This document shows positions 36,241 to 48,567 of a stretch of DNA of 64,000 bases, in pieces (the stretch's first letter is position 1; each line of letters begins with the position of its first letter). The notes below the pieces were generated by a model that was given only the letters and a program-made list of their open reading frames with translations, had not been told where the DNA came from and did no database searches. The DNA is from Styela clava (Eukaryota > Chordata > Ascidiacea > Stolidobranchia > Styelidae). Location of the stretch: the NCBI RefSeq assembly GCF_964204865.1, contig NC_135264.1, forward strand, positions 1,922,001 to 1,986,000. Reading direction: 5' to 3'. Both the position numbers and the translations under genes were made by a program.

Positions 36241-37342
36241 CCGAACCTTGGAAGGAAAAATTCTGGCACTAGTTTTTGACCCTACTCGACCCGCGTCAGG
36301 ATTCTGCCTCATTGATGGATGACTTCCTGTGAATATTCGAATATCCTATCGAATATTAGAATAACTGTTTACTGTTCTAATATCTGTTAACACAACACGT
36401 GGCCTGGACACGGCACGTCGTTTGTACGTCGCCGAATTAAACGCTTGGACAGCACATCGTACGAGTCACGAGAATCAGCATACACTCCTGGCTAACGGAC
36501 AATGGCGTCAGAATTGAGTGTTATATTTGCGCTATAATATTTTTATTTATTTCCAGTGGATATGATATTATTTCAATTCCTCGATGAGCATAATGTCGCC
36601 CTAATGTTGCATGATTTTTAATTATTCAGTTGGCCGTTTTGTAAAATTGGAAACATTAATACAAGTTCTTAATGAAGTAACATTGAGTGAATCATATCAG
36701 AAATTTTCACGGATCCGCAGTGACGACATTTCATGAGTTATATTTAATGCAAAAACATGGATGTGACAGGAAAATACAACGAATTCCGAGGCCAGTAGCA
36801 AAGATATTGTTTACTTTTTCATTTTAAAGTGACGATAAGGAAGATCAAAGCCGACGCGAAATATAATAATCAAAATAAAGTTAATTTGGAGACAGGGATT
36901 TCAAATTAATTTCTATAATTTCCCTGGCGTCTCGTCGACAATGATCGCACAGTGGTTTTCGAATTTGTCAAACAGAACGCGCAGTTCCGCAATAAATTAA
37001 AACAAATTAAACATCGATATCTACCAGATCGCAAGACTTGATACACGCGTGATTAAAAGAACCGACATTTGTATGTGGATGGCCGAAACAATCACGCGAT
37101 AATCACGAAACATACTTCAGCTTATCTAAAATATGGTACTAAAATTTAAACATTTTGGGTTGGGCAGCCCTAAAATTATCTGTTTTGTTATGCTACTTCG
37201 TTTTCTTCTAGATATATATTCCATATGCGGGTATAATTTTGCCGTTTTGGCGTCTTTATCCACTTTTAACTGCTAAGACATAGGTTTTGTATGATGTCAT
37301 AATGAATATAACAAAACATATGAATTGTGTTCTTTTATTCAG

Positions 37343-37473
37343 ATAACAAGTGATTCAGGCCAAGAACGCTCATTTACAAACATTCCTGAAAATGTGGAGC
37401 ATAGGAAATTGACTTAAAACTCAAATACTTTTAGAGAGAAAAAAAAACAGAAATCAAAAGGTTAGTGGGAGAT
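37343..37473 (+). other. Exon-like cassette, unit B copy X
   Basis: Preceded by TTCTTTTATTCAG and followed by GTGAGTTTAGCTTTCTGTG. The interior carries TAA/TGA in the frames tried, so this copy looks broken although both splice-like borders are kept. Confidence 0.5.
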
Positions 37474-37680
37474 GTGAGTTTAGCTTTCTGTGTAGATGGT
37501 TTTGTAAATTTTGGAAGGGTGATAATTGAAGCTTTTGATCCTTCTCTAGAAGCAATAGGTATTTTTATTTCATTTTGAATACTTGAACACATGCCCATTC
37601 TCCTGGGTTTGACGTTAGGATATTCTTAAAATGCAATATATTTTTCAAATGTTCTCGGCTTTTCAAAAGAAAAGAAAAAA

Positions 37681-37914
37681 TTGACATTCGTAGCTAAATA
37701 TCAGTGGTTGAAGATCTTCGACAACGCACCCCCGATAAACAAGTCTTGTCACGAACAAAACGATTTGTTTCTGAACCAGTTACTAGTGTTTGATATTAGA
37801 GAGCAAGGGGTTCCAGCATATTATCTGTGCCTTAAAGTGCTATGTCCCAATGGAATTCAACTGAAAATCTGTGTAGTTTGTTCAAAACAGTCAACACGAT
37901 GGAACTGGGAATGA
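37681..37914 (+). other. Open reading frame of unknown function, best copy
   Basis: A 77-residue frame with FVAKYQWLKIFDNAPPINK near the start and CVVCSKQSTRWNWE at the end. It contains a C-P-N..C-V-V-C arrangement that might be a small metal site, but no family was recognised. Copies in unit 0 (about 13848-14069), unit A (28571-28801) and unit C (about 47915-48092) carry stops or deletions. It starts about 210 bases after the donor of cassette X, with pyrimidine-rich sequence between, so it could be a following exon. That is inference. Confidence 0.3.
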
Positions 37915-38607
37915 AATCAGGATCATGGCATCTGCCGAAATCAATGAACATAAACTAAATATTTTATACGGCAAGACAACCCAATTTTGCTTTATAATAA
38001 TATCACAACTTTCAGCATTTGAAATCAATCAGAACGATATAGATTAAGAACATACAAAATTCAACAGTATATACATACCTAATGTTTTGACTCTACAAGT
38101 AACACAATCAAACGAAATATGCCTTGGAGTAAATAAAATCCAATTTTATGTATAAAATATTAAAGCAGTAGTTACTGCGCTAAGTTGACTGTAATACTGC
38201 CCTACATTATATTTGTATTAGACTTGAGAACATCAATTCTTACAAGAATTTGTAAACTCACAAATTGTCATTTCCAACAGATACATAGCGAGTACTACCA
38301 ACAATACAGAACCTGTAAACACTGATTCACACTGAATACTGCGCTAGACTGAGACAAGACATCCAACCATTGCGCTTCTAATTTACCAATTATCCTAATT
38401 AATCAACAAACTCACAACATACCATTGTGTAATGCGTCAGACGCGTCTTCGTAATGTACGTAAAAACGTCAAATTTGCCCTGGCCAACATTCGGTTGGAA
38501 CAGTAATAACCTTTGATGATTTAGGAATGTATGTTAGTATAAATTTCAAGATAGCGGTGAACTGATTATGATTAGGCATTGCTTTTACCGAGCTTTATAG
38601 GGTAGAT

Positions 38608-39409
38608 CAGGGTGGTCCGAACCGCGGCTCGAGCACACCTTCCTTGCGCCCCGCAGAACAATTTTAGCGTGTACTAAACCATTGGTAGATATGTGTATTT
38701 ATTGGCAGAATATTTTTGAGTTATTGGCCTTTTTCCTAATCCCGATGTCGAGATTGATGTTTGGTAAAATCGCGGAATTTCAATGTTGTATCTATAAACG
38801 TCAAGACTATGCCAGGATGGAAATGATCGATATAAGGACAATGAATTGTCTTGTGCAGACATGACCAAGCCGATGAGATGAATCGCGCTTTCATCTAAAC
38901 TTCGTACATTAATCTCGCCTTGAGTAACTTCTCAATTTGAGAGACGTTTTGAGCATTTATTTTAGTAAAAACACTTCTCTATTTTCCAGCGTTGGCCATG
39001 TGACAGCAATGACGAAACGCAGACCAGACTTAGTGGTTGTTCTGTTTTTCGTTGACGTTACCACCAGACCTTGTCACGCTAAAAGTAATGAAATTAGTCA
39101 AATAAATGAATTCATCATACAATAGGTGTAGAAAAAGTTACCAAGAAAGTACAAAACTTATTTCCTTCTCCACAACAACGTTCAATGACAGCGTTTGGTG
39201 TGTTTCCAAGTAATATCTACCACGGACGAATATAAATTTAAGCGACATTAAAAAATCAAACATGGGGAAAGATGCCAAAAATACCACGATACTTCTCAAG
39301 AAGCAAATGGGTAAACTCGCGATGTTTTATCACTTTTGGGTTTTCTTCTACTGTGGCCAGCGGGACATCGTCAAAAGTTATTGCGTCCCACCAACCTTGC
39401 ACCACCCTA
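38608..39409. mobile_element. hAT MITE family B, 802 bp, unit B
   Basis: Ends CAGGGTGGTCCGAACCGCGG and ACCACCCTA, with identical flanking GGGTAGAT at 38600-38607 and 39410-39417. About 30 bases shorter than the unit A copy because of small deletions, one of them near 38722. Confidence 0.9.
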
Positions 39410-39453
39410 GGGTAGATCTTATATTACGGATGCTGCAATTAGTAGGAACGTAA

Positions 39454-39660
39454 ATGAATAATGCCTCGGTGAAAGATGTAGAGAAATCGATTTTCAATAC
39501 GATTCCAGAAAATCTGTGGATTCGACACGCATGTAAATTTAGATTCGAATCTCGCTCCATCCCATTCACTAAAACAAGTGATAACTTCTTCATATATATA
39601 AATCACAGCGTTGGTTTGGGATCAAATGTTATTACTTTGGGCCACATAACATGTATTTAG
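39454..39660 (+). other. Conserved open stretch of unknown function, unit B
   Basis: 68-residue frame nearly identical to the first part of 30373-30681; here a TAG follows HITCI. See that entry. Confidence 0.3.
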
Positions 39661-39836
39661 AAGATTGTCAATCATATCTACCCGTTCCTTATTTTTTATA
39701 ATGTAAAAAATTCTAATTGTACAGGCATTCAGTGAATGCGAGTATCGGCTTTTCTAGTCTTATTTCTCCGCATTCAATTGCTAGGACATCGGTGCCGTAT
39801 GCGATGCAATCACGAGAAAAACAAAGCATATATAAT

Positions 39837-40671
39837 CAGGGATGGCGAACTTTTTTCAATGAATGGGTCGAAAATAATACTTTTATCGCGTAAAAGAAGA
39901 GAGTGGGTCACAGATATTTAATCAATGTTTGTATCTATAAAAAAAACTTCGCAAACAAATCTTATGAGTTTCTGTTGGTGTTGGTGTAGTTTTGGGCTTT
40001 ACTTATGCAGTCCTTCTATCAGGGACTTTTTATGGCATTCGATTTTATGGAATAAGAGTACGAAAACACGTATATGAATTACTAAAAACGTTTATGACGA
40101 TGCGGCAAACTATTTCACTGTTCCAAAGCGTTTGGAGGGAATTCCACTCTGATAGTGTTATATTTTTTGATCAGTTTTCAACCACATTAAGGCACTTCTA
40201 CACTGCCCCGTTGTTATTTTAGATTTCTGAGTTTTTATTTCAAGTCTGAAATTTTTTTTTTTTCAACGGCATTGTAAGCGATAAACTAATAAAAATCAAA
40301 GTGGCATCTAATTCTCGTATTATCTCGACGTTGCGAGAAATAAACAGATCAATTGCATTGTTATGTCATAAACGATATTAGAGCCAATAGCTGAATAACG
40401 GTACACGGCGGTGCAGACTTGCGTCTAAGATTAGGGGTTTTGAAAATATCCATACCGGTCCAAAATTAACAATTTGAGAATAAGCGATCGCGGCCCCGAC
40501 GGTACATTATAATAGTTTAGTTATTGTTAGATTAATTTATGACCGGTTTTCTCAATTTTTATTACTAATATGTTAGCAATTTATTTTTTATTTTATTCGT
40601 GCTGTGGCGGGTCACGAATAAAACGCGGTGGGTCACTTTGTGACCCGTGGGTCAGTGGTTCACCATCCCTG
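39837..40671. mobile_element. hAT-like element, 835 bp, only in unit B
   Basis: Ends CAGGGATGGCGAAC and GTTCACCATCCCTG. Sub-terminal GTGACCCGTGGGTCA-type repeats are present near the right end. Unit A has the empty site GCATATATATTGTG at about 30748. The flanks here are GCATATATAAT on the left and ATATATATATTGTG on the right, so the target duplication lies within an AT repeat. A 76-residue open frame inside has no recognisable domain. Confidence 0.92.
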
Positions 40672-40700
40672 ATATATATATTGTGTTATTTTTATCCTAG

Positions 40701-40826
40701 GTAACATTCGAGACACGCGAACGACCACACATTCCCATTTTTTGACACATGTGGATACCAAGAGATAACCACAAAATAAGCCTAAGAGAATGATAACAGC
40801 AGCAAAATATGTGGATAATACAATAT
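40701..40826 (+). other. Exon-like cassette, unit B copy Z
   Basis: Preceded by TTATTTTTATCCTAG and followed by GTAAGTTTAGCTTTCTTCG. Nearly identical to 30777-30902. Confidence 0.5.
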
Positions 40827-42421
40827 GTAAGTTTAGCTTTCTTCGACTTGTTAAATACTGGCACTATGATCTTCAAACCTCATTTTTATACTAGCCCATT
40901 CATCAGAAACTTAGCAAATGTAAAGGTTGTGCATGTGGGATAAGTAGTGTAAACTAAGGTTTCCCACTACGACTCCGAGTTACAAGGTAACTAAAGTCGT
41001 GTCCTGTCCATTGGTATCCAATTTAATGTCTTCAATCTATGCACTTTATTATCATCCATAAACACATCTGATGTTGACGTCGGCGTTAACAGTCTTAGTA
41101 CTTCAGTATTGGTTTTAATGATAAATTGACTTTTTTTGACAAGGACTCAAAGAACAGCCGCGAGTATGCTATCTCTACGCGATGATACAAAATAAGACAA
41201 TGATCAATTTAACATTGCATAAATTACAGCAATCCTCAAAACCTAGTCGGATAATATATGAATAAACCTAACAATATTCTAATTATAAAATTCCCTCTTT
41301 ATATTCATTTTGCAAAGTATGGCATAAGTCAAACACGGAATAGGAAAACCCATCATTAATAAAATATACAATTGCACAGCAAACTCTTTGATCAGCATTG
41401 TGCAACGAGCATCTGCCTCGTGGGAACTAAATTTATTGAAGGCCGTAAAGCGTGGGGGTGGGGTGATAAGTCACTTATTACATCACAGTAAAGAGAAGGA
41501 CGAATATAAAGCGAGACTAATTTGACAGTGCCTAAATGAAGGGGCTTAAGGTTCCATAAAAGGGACAATCAAACATTTCGTACATACCAGCCCCGTAAAT
41601 TATATGAAATGTTTTATGGATAACATAGAAAATGATGTTAAAAAAACAAGAAATATTTGCTCAACTTCCAAAAACAATTGAAGGAATAAATACAGAAACA
41701 TGAAGATGACCAAATTGTCAATGCAAAAAAATCAAAAAAGGATAGAACCAAAAACCAGCATCCCCTCAGAGATAATTCGAATTATACACCTAATATTTCT
41801 ATAGTGAGAAGGTATGTTAAGTATGTGTAACTGTGTGTGTGTGGCGTGGACGCTATATATATAGTGTGTAGTTTGTGCGTAAATGTACTAAAAGAGTTTC
41901 AAGTAGACAGAGCTTCATTATGTCACGCACATAATTATAATTGGATATGAGCACTTTCACTATTCTGACAACTTATTTATCATCAGGGTCACAAGATCTT
42001 CAACTTGAAAGTTGCGTTGAACATTGAGTCACTTCTGTCGGCAATGTAATTTGAGAAGATATTCTTCTGTCAAGCGCTGCCAAAATAAATCAAGTAATCG
42101 CTGAACATGTCTGTATCATCTTCTGTATTCATCTGTTCGAAAGAAAAAATCAGGTGACAAAGACTGTTCAAATACATTTATCAAAATTGAGTTGGGAGAG
42201 AAGGCATTCGGAAAATGACTCAGTGGTGCGAGTGAGAATTCGCTCCACTGCTGTGAGAAGAGACCATAAAAAGTAATAATTGAGAGACTGGCCATTCAAT
42301 AGAGGTCGAAGAGTTCTTCTCATCTCGCAAACCATTATTTCCACCACTCCATCTGGTGACTAGGAAGAGGAGGTGAAAAGAGCCATTGTATACCCTCTTG
42401 GGGTAGAGATGTGTCGATCTG

Positions 42422-42799
42422 TTGGGAATTCTAATTGGTAATAATTTCATAACGTCTGCATATATATATATATATAACGAAGTTGGTTATAAATATACCA
42501 CTGCCTACTTCGAGTTAACAGCTATCTTCAGTTTTGTGCGAATCGGTTCTTTTACAATATTTCAAGGACGTAAATTATTTATTCCTGCATGTTGCAAATC
42601 CATGATTGTGAAAAGTGACAATAGTACAGCAACTAAACGCCAGTTCTTTTTTAATGAGCAATTCGAGAGTCCTGCTGCACGCTTACACAAATGTATTTCT
42701 GTAACCTTTTGTCTGACCAATGTCAGACAACCGCAGACAAGTTTACAACAATCAACTTTTTTATTGTTCAGGTCTAGGCTTTCATTAGTTTTTAATTAA
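42422..42799 (+). other. Open frame shared with unit 0, function unknown
   Basis: A 125-residue frame whose middle, FFFNEQFESPAARLHKCISV and onward, is also open at 17580-17870. About 70 bases of it (42660-42735) recur at 56630-56710 outside the array, ending in the inverted repeat GTCTGAC..GTCAGAC. That points to a dispersed repeat rather than a gene, but a host exon is not excluded. Confidence 0.3.
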
Positions 42800-42867
42800 C
42801 CTTCATTCAGTTTTATGACGTAATAATCAATTTTACAAAGCATTTGATTTTTGATCTTTCAATTTAG

Positions 42868-42977
42868 ATAACAGGCGATACAGGCAACGTCCGCACATTT
42901 ACCCACATTACTTGAAAATTGTGGAGTATCAAAAATCAACTTATACCTGCCAAGAAATCAAAAGGTTAACTGATGAT
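42868..42977 (+). other. Exon-like cassette, unit B copy Y, fully open
   Basis: Preceded by TCAATTTAG and followed by GTAAGTTTAGCTTTC. Unlike the other copies it is open from border to border in one frame: NRRYRQRPHIYPHYLKIV at the start and CQEIKRLTDD at the end. Basic, Tyr/His-rich composition; no family was recognised. This is the best template for asking what the cassette family encodes. Confidence 0.5.
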
Positions 42978-43558
42978 GTAAGTTTAGCTTTCTGTTTAGA
43001 TTGTTTTGTAACTTTTGTAACAGTATTCCATTTTATTTAGAATAACTGAATATTTGAATACATGCTTAAAATGTCTGTTTATGGAACAGCTATCGCTGTG
43101 CTTTGTATATTCTATGCTATATTGCTTCCATGGTTGACTTGCCTGATGAGAGTGGCTCAGAGTATCTAAGTTAACAAGTCTGAGTTTATAGCAGTGTTTC
43201 AACACGAGTTCTCGGTGGAGCTGTTTAATGAGTTCGACAAAGGTGCTGGTCTGAAACATTAGTATGTCATTAATTTTTTGTGTTATCATGTTATGTGAAC
43301 ATAACTACAGCTCACAGCGGATATTGAAATTTATAAAATAACTCAACTATTTCTTGTTACTCAACAGTAATGCAACGACGTCATACTATATCAATTGAAG
43401 ATGGTTGCATCCTTTCGAGAATTCTACAAAATTAACTGTAACCGTTCAATCCAAGAAGCAGTTGACGCGTGGATTGTTCACTTGGAACCAAACTAGTCTG
43501 GTAAATTTGCCTTTTTTTTGATAATGTACTCAGTTGTCTTGAAGAAGACGGTTCACGT

Positions 43559-44640
43559 ATGGTTCGCTTATTCGCGTCTTTTGCGGGGGTAGCAAAGCTA
43601 CATGTGGACGGCTTAGGTACGATGGGAAGTAATTATGTAGTTGCGATGAGGAAATTGAAACATAAGTTCGGCCAACCAGTGACGATCGGTTGGACCTGTT
43701 TCGAAAAGATCGTAGATGGCAAAGACTCAGGAATTCAATGGCCGCAAAATATCCGATTTTAATTGAGTCATACGTTCAAGCATCCACAAAAACGTAGTTT
43801 CTTCTGCAACGTAAAAAGAAGATTTCTACTACAATCAAGCTTGTGTTTCAATTGTCTCGAACTTGGACAGTTTGCCTTTTGGTGTAGATTTTATACCATG
43901 TGTCGCACTTGTTCGGGCAAGCAGCATTCAGTGATCCATGGCCTGTGGATCTTGACAAGGAGATCAAATGCTACCAATCATCGCAATGTCTTTACGAATA
44001 CAAACAGCGTTGTCAATGCAAATGTTTCAGGCGTGGTAGCCAGTTTCAGCTTTTGCCAGTTGCAGTAAAAGCTCCATTGGGCTTTTCTGAATAAGTTATC
44101 GCTGTGCTAGATTCTGCTAGTCAAATCTCAAATATATATACATCATTAATCGAAACGAAGACTTGGCCTAATAAAAATAAATCGTACCGTGTTAGCATTG
44201 ACTCCTCATGTAACAGAGGCGTTTACAAGATACAGAAGTAGTAAAATTGTCGGTGAAATCTGGTTACGACGAATATTGGCGTTGAACAACGTGTTTGCGA
44301 TCAGGTCACGCATACCACATTCAGCTAGAATAAAGAGATCAATATATACCTCACTTGCAGGGTATTTCTTTGGCCAATATTGAAGCAAATCAAGCTAGGA
44401 TTGTAATTGCGACAGATAATCTCATAGCGCACTTCCAGCATTTGCGTGGAGTGGGTCGACAACATGAACCAATAGGAATTGAAACTTCTCTTGGTTGGAC
44501 TTGATCGGAAATATGCGTACAAGTATTGACAATAAAAATTTTTAAACTTGATGCATTGTGATTTAAGTGAACATTATACCATGTTACAAAAACAAATCGG
44601 GGGAAGTTGGTCCAGCGAATCTGTATGCACGGCGTACATT
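43559..44640 (+). pseudogene. BEL/Pao gag-protease fragment, copy Y4
   Basis: Same parts as Y3. The gag C-terminal stretch is at 43559-43762, ended by TAA. The zinc knuckle at about 43841-43940 has the same Phe in place of His. The protease-like segment is at about 44382-44510 and includes EPIGIETSLGWT. It differs from Y3 by scattered substitutions. Dead. Confidence 0.72.
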
Positions 44641-46213
44641 CATCATATCTCGGACCAAAAGCCTTTTGATTTTGGGCGAATTATGTCGTATAATTAGCGA
44701 GGTATTAATTAAATAGTGATGGAACACAAGGTGTCACTATGGAGTAAGAGCGCTGTTTTGGGGATCCCCTATTTTTCGATCGATAAGTCTCCGGTCTCTG
44801 ACCGATATTATTGTATTTAGTTTTGATACGTATTTTTTGCGATCTTGCGAATTTTTTATCGCTGTTAGAAAAATCCTACTATCTGCTATAAATATCCAGA
44901 GAGTACAACTTGATTTAATACTTATTTAAAATATTATTAAAGTATATTAGTAAACCAAGTAAAAAAATATTTATCGCCTTGCTTTAATATCAATTTATTA
45001 GTTGTGTCATTTTAATCTGCGGTTGTGATGACGAAATAAAAGAAATACTACTCAGAAAATATCATGACGATCCATGGACACAAATATGCGTGGTAAAGTG
45101 CCCGATTATTACTTATCGATTTTAATCGGTAAGTATGTTGATAGGTATTTGTCTGTTTGTCTGTTAAATGCGAGCGATATCTCACGAAAGCGAGATTGAA
45201 TCTGCTCAAGATTTTGCATGTGCATTCATTATATGTCGTACCAAAAGCCCATTGATTTTGGATGAATTATGTCGTTTAATTAGCGAGGTATTGATTAATT
45301 AGTGATGGGACACAGGGTGTCACTATGGAGTAAGAGCGCTGTTTTGGGGAATCCCCTAAATTTCGAAGTCTTCGGTCTCTGACCGATATTCTCGTATTTT
45401 GTTTTAATTAGTATTTTTGTGAATTCTACAATTCTGAGCTGTTCGTACAATACTTATGGCGCTCCAGTACTGTACGTACCAATGCGAAGGCAGTAAAGCA
45501 AAGAATCCTAATGTAAAATGCCCTGGTAAGTATACTACGATAGCCCCCGCAAATTAGCGATTTGCAAGCGTTTTTATCGACCGAGGATCCTCATAAAACA
45601 TAACTTATGGTGGTTTCCGTTTTTATTTTGAGTAATTTGTATTGCCGCTTTTCAATTTAGAAAAATTCAGGTTGCCGCCATTGACACCTACCAGAAAAAA
45701 ATTATACCTCGTTGTTCGAGCTCGCGAGGAATACCACTTAGATATTTATCCACTTTTGTGCCGACTCGTGTTTTCGTCCGCAAGTACGGTAAATTGTGAA
45801 ATCCAATCGTTTGATTAAGGGACGCGCAAGTGACCTGTCGCGTCACCTGTTACCAAATTTTCGAATAGTAAATTGCTATTCTAATAGTTGAATATTCGAA
45901 TATAAGTCCAGTATATGATCCAGTAATTATGGACTTGATTTATGTTAAGTGAATAAACTTGCTTTTTATGTTTTATGTAAACGAAACAGGAATCGTAACT
46001 TGGCTGATGGTTAAGTTTCGCAAAACATTTCCGACTCGTTGCGGACTCATTCGAACGCTCCGCGTACTCATTTGAGACCGCGGACTCGGGTTGGGAAACA
46101 CTGCACTAAACGAACACGCAGCTCGTATAAGTTTCTAAAGTCTTACAAAACGACTTAAATAATAAAGATTTAATAAATATTCGTGTCTCGGTGCTGGGTT
46201 TCGAATTCTAAAT
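44641..46213. other. Spacer of unit B
   Basis: Equivalent of 34066-35640, with the same direct-repeat pair and the same GGAAACACTG hAT-like terminus near 46093. No gene. Confidence 0.5.
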
Positions 46214-48567
46214 CAGTTTTCACGTAAGATATACGTTCATTGTGTCGCCACAAGTATTGATTTAGATATCGAGGGATTTACTGCAAAAAATGCTTGGGCT
46301 TGAACTGTGGAAGCAAGTAGGATTGCTTCATACTTGAACACCAGGAGTTCACAGGTTTAGTCACAAATAGAATAGCACTTACTGTTATAAGTTCAATATC
46401 TGATGCTTGGGATGAAGAATTCATCAATCGGAGACTGAAGTCTTGATCAAAGTGGAGTGATTCTATAAATTTTCAAAATATTTCGATTCCTCGTCAATTC
46501 AAAGATGTTCAATGTGAATATTTCCTGTACAAATTTGGCATATTCTGTCAAATAATATCAAAGCATTCCAAGAGGAATTGCCACAGTCGTTCAACTTAAC
46601 GCTGATTCCACGTAAAATCCCACTGATTACTGCACTAGAACAATGGATATTCCTAAGTTTTTATAGAATTCTGACAGATGTCAAGTTGAACCAGCTTTTT
46701 TGCGATTGACTGAGCGAAGCAAACCGAAGCTATTTGCAATTAGTTTTGGAAAAGAAGACAAAAGAGTACAATGACAATAACTTTGATGACTCGATATTGA
46801 GTAGCGGAAAAAGAGCCGGACTTGGGAAAAAAAAATTCTGGCACTAGTTTTTGACCCTACCTGACCCGCGTCAGGATTCTGCCTCATTTATGACTTTCTG
46901 TGAATATTCATGGGGGTGGCTTCGTCAGCAGTCCGCGTGGTTATAAGTTTTAGTTTAGATTGGGTTGGGAAAAATATTCGAATATCGTATCGAATATTAG
47001 AGTGACAGTTTACTGTTCTAATATCTGGTAACACAACACGTGCCTTGGACACGACACGTCATTTGCGTGTCGCTGAATTAAACGATTACACAGCACAGCG
47101 CATGAGACACTAGAATCAGCATACACTCCTGGCTAACGGACAATGACGTCAGAATTGAGTGTTATATTTGCGTTATAATATTTTTATTTATTACTAGTGG
47201 ATATGATATTGTTTCAATTCCTGGATGAGCATAATGTTCCCCCAATGTCGCATGATTTTCAATTATTCAGTTGGAAGTTTTGTAAGATGGGAAACATTGA
47301 TACAAGTTTTTAATGAGGTAACATTTAGTCAATCATATCAGAAATTTTTACCGATCCGCAGTGACGACATTTCATGAGTTACATTTAATGCAAAAGCATG
47401 GATGCGACAGAAAAATACAACGAATCCCGACACCAGTAGCAAAGATATTTTTCACTTTTTCATTTTAAAGTGACGATAAGAAAGATCAAAGCCGACACGG
47501 AAGATAATAATCAAAATAATGTTAATTTGGAGATGGGGATTACAAATTCATTTCTATAATTTCCCTGGCGTTTCGTCGACAATGATCGCACAGTAGTTTT
47601 CGAATGTCAAACAGAATGCGCAGTTCCGCAATAAATTAAAAAAAATTAAGCATGAGAAATTGACTCAAAACTCAAATACCCTCAGAGAGAAGAAAACCAG
47701 AAATCGAAAATTTAATGGAAGATGTGAGTCTAGCTTTCTGTGTAGATGATTTTGTAACTTTCGGAAAGGTGATGAAAGTAGGTTTTGATCCTTCTCTAGA
47801 AACATTAGCAATGTTTCGTTTCATTTTGAATATTTGAATACATGCTCATTCTTCTGGTTTTGACGATAGGATATTCTTCAAATGTTTTTGACTATTTAGA
47901 AGAAAAGGGAAAGTTTACATTCGTAGTTGAGTATTAGTGGTTGGAGATCTTCGACAACGCGCCCCTAATAAACAAGTCCTGTCACGAACTAAACGATTTG
48001 TTTCTGAACCAGTTACTAGTGTTAAGTGCTGTCCTAATGAAATTCAACTAGGAATCTGTGTAGTTTGTTCAAAACAGTCAACACGATGGAACTTGGAATA
48101 GAATCAGGAACATGGCATCTGCTGAAACAATGAACATAAACTAAATATTTCATACGGCAAGGCAACCCAATTTTGCAGTATTATAATATCACAACTATCT
48201 ATATTTCAAATCAATCAGAACGATATAGATTAAAAACATACAAAATCCAACAGTATATACATACCTAATGTTTTGACTCCACAAGCAAAACAATCGGACG
48301 AAATATGCTCTGAAGTAAATAAAATCCAAGCTTTATAACTAAAATATTAAAGCAGTAGTTACTGTGCTCATTTGACTGCCCTAAATTATATTTGTATTAC
48401 ACTTGAGAACCTCACTTCTTAAAGAATTTGTAAATTTACAAATAGTTATTTCCAACAGATACATAACGAGTACTATCAACAATACAGAACCTGTAAACAC
48501 TGATTCACACCGACTATTGGCCTAGACTGAGACAAGACATCCAAACATTGCGCTTCCAATTTATCAA
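46214..48567 (+). repeat. Truncated third unit C of the array
   Basis: Contains block W (integrase-linker remnant at about 46590-46800, with more substitutions than W2/W3) and the start of block X. About 400 bases are missing at 47650, where AAATTAAG runs directly into CATGAGAAATTGACTC in the middle of the cassette. The unit ends abruptly at 48567, at a hAT-like terminus. Visibly more diverged from A and B than they are from each other. Confidence 0.8.
47650..47723 (+). other. Exon-like cassette, unit C, 5' truncated
   Basis: Only the second half remains (CATGAGAAATTGACTCAAAA onward), ending GGAAGAT before GTGAGTCTAGCTTTCTG. The acceptor side has been deleted. Confidence 0.5.

Larger units (their letters stand above)
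35641..46213 (+). repeat. Array unit B (about 10.6 kb)
   Basis: Same order of parts as unit A. It is longer because it keeps the 42362-42970 segment with cassette Y, lost in A, and has gained the hAT at 39837-40671. The start was placed where block W begins (GATATACGTTCATTG near 35656). The next copy of that point is near 46229. Confidence 0.9.
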
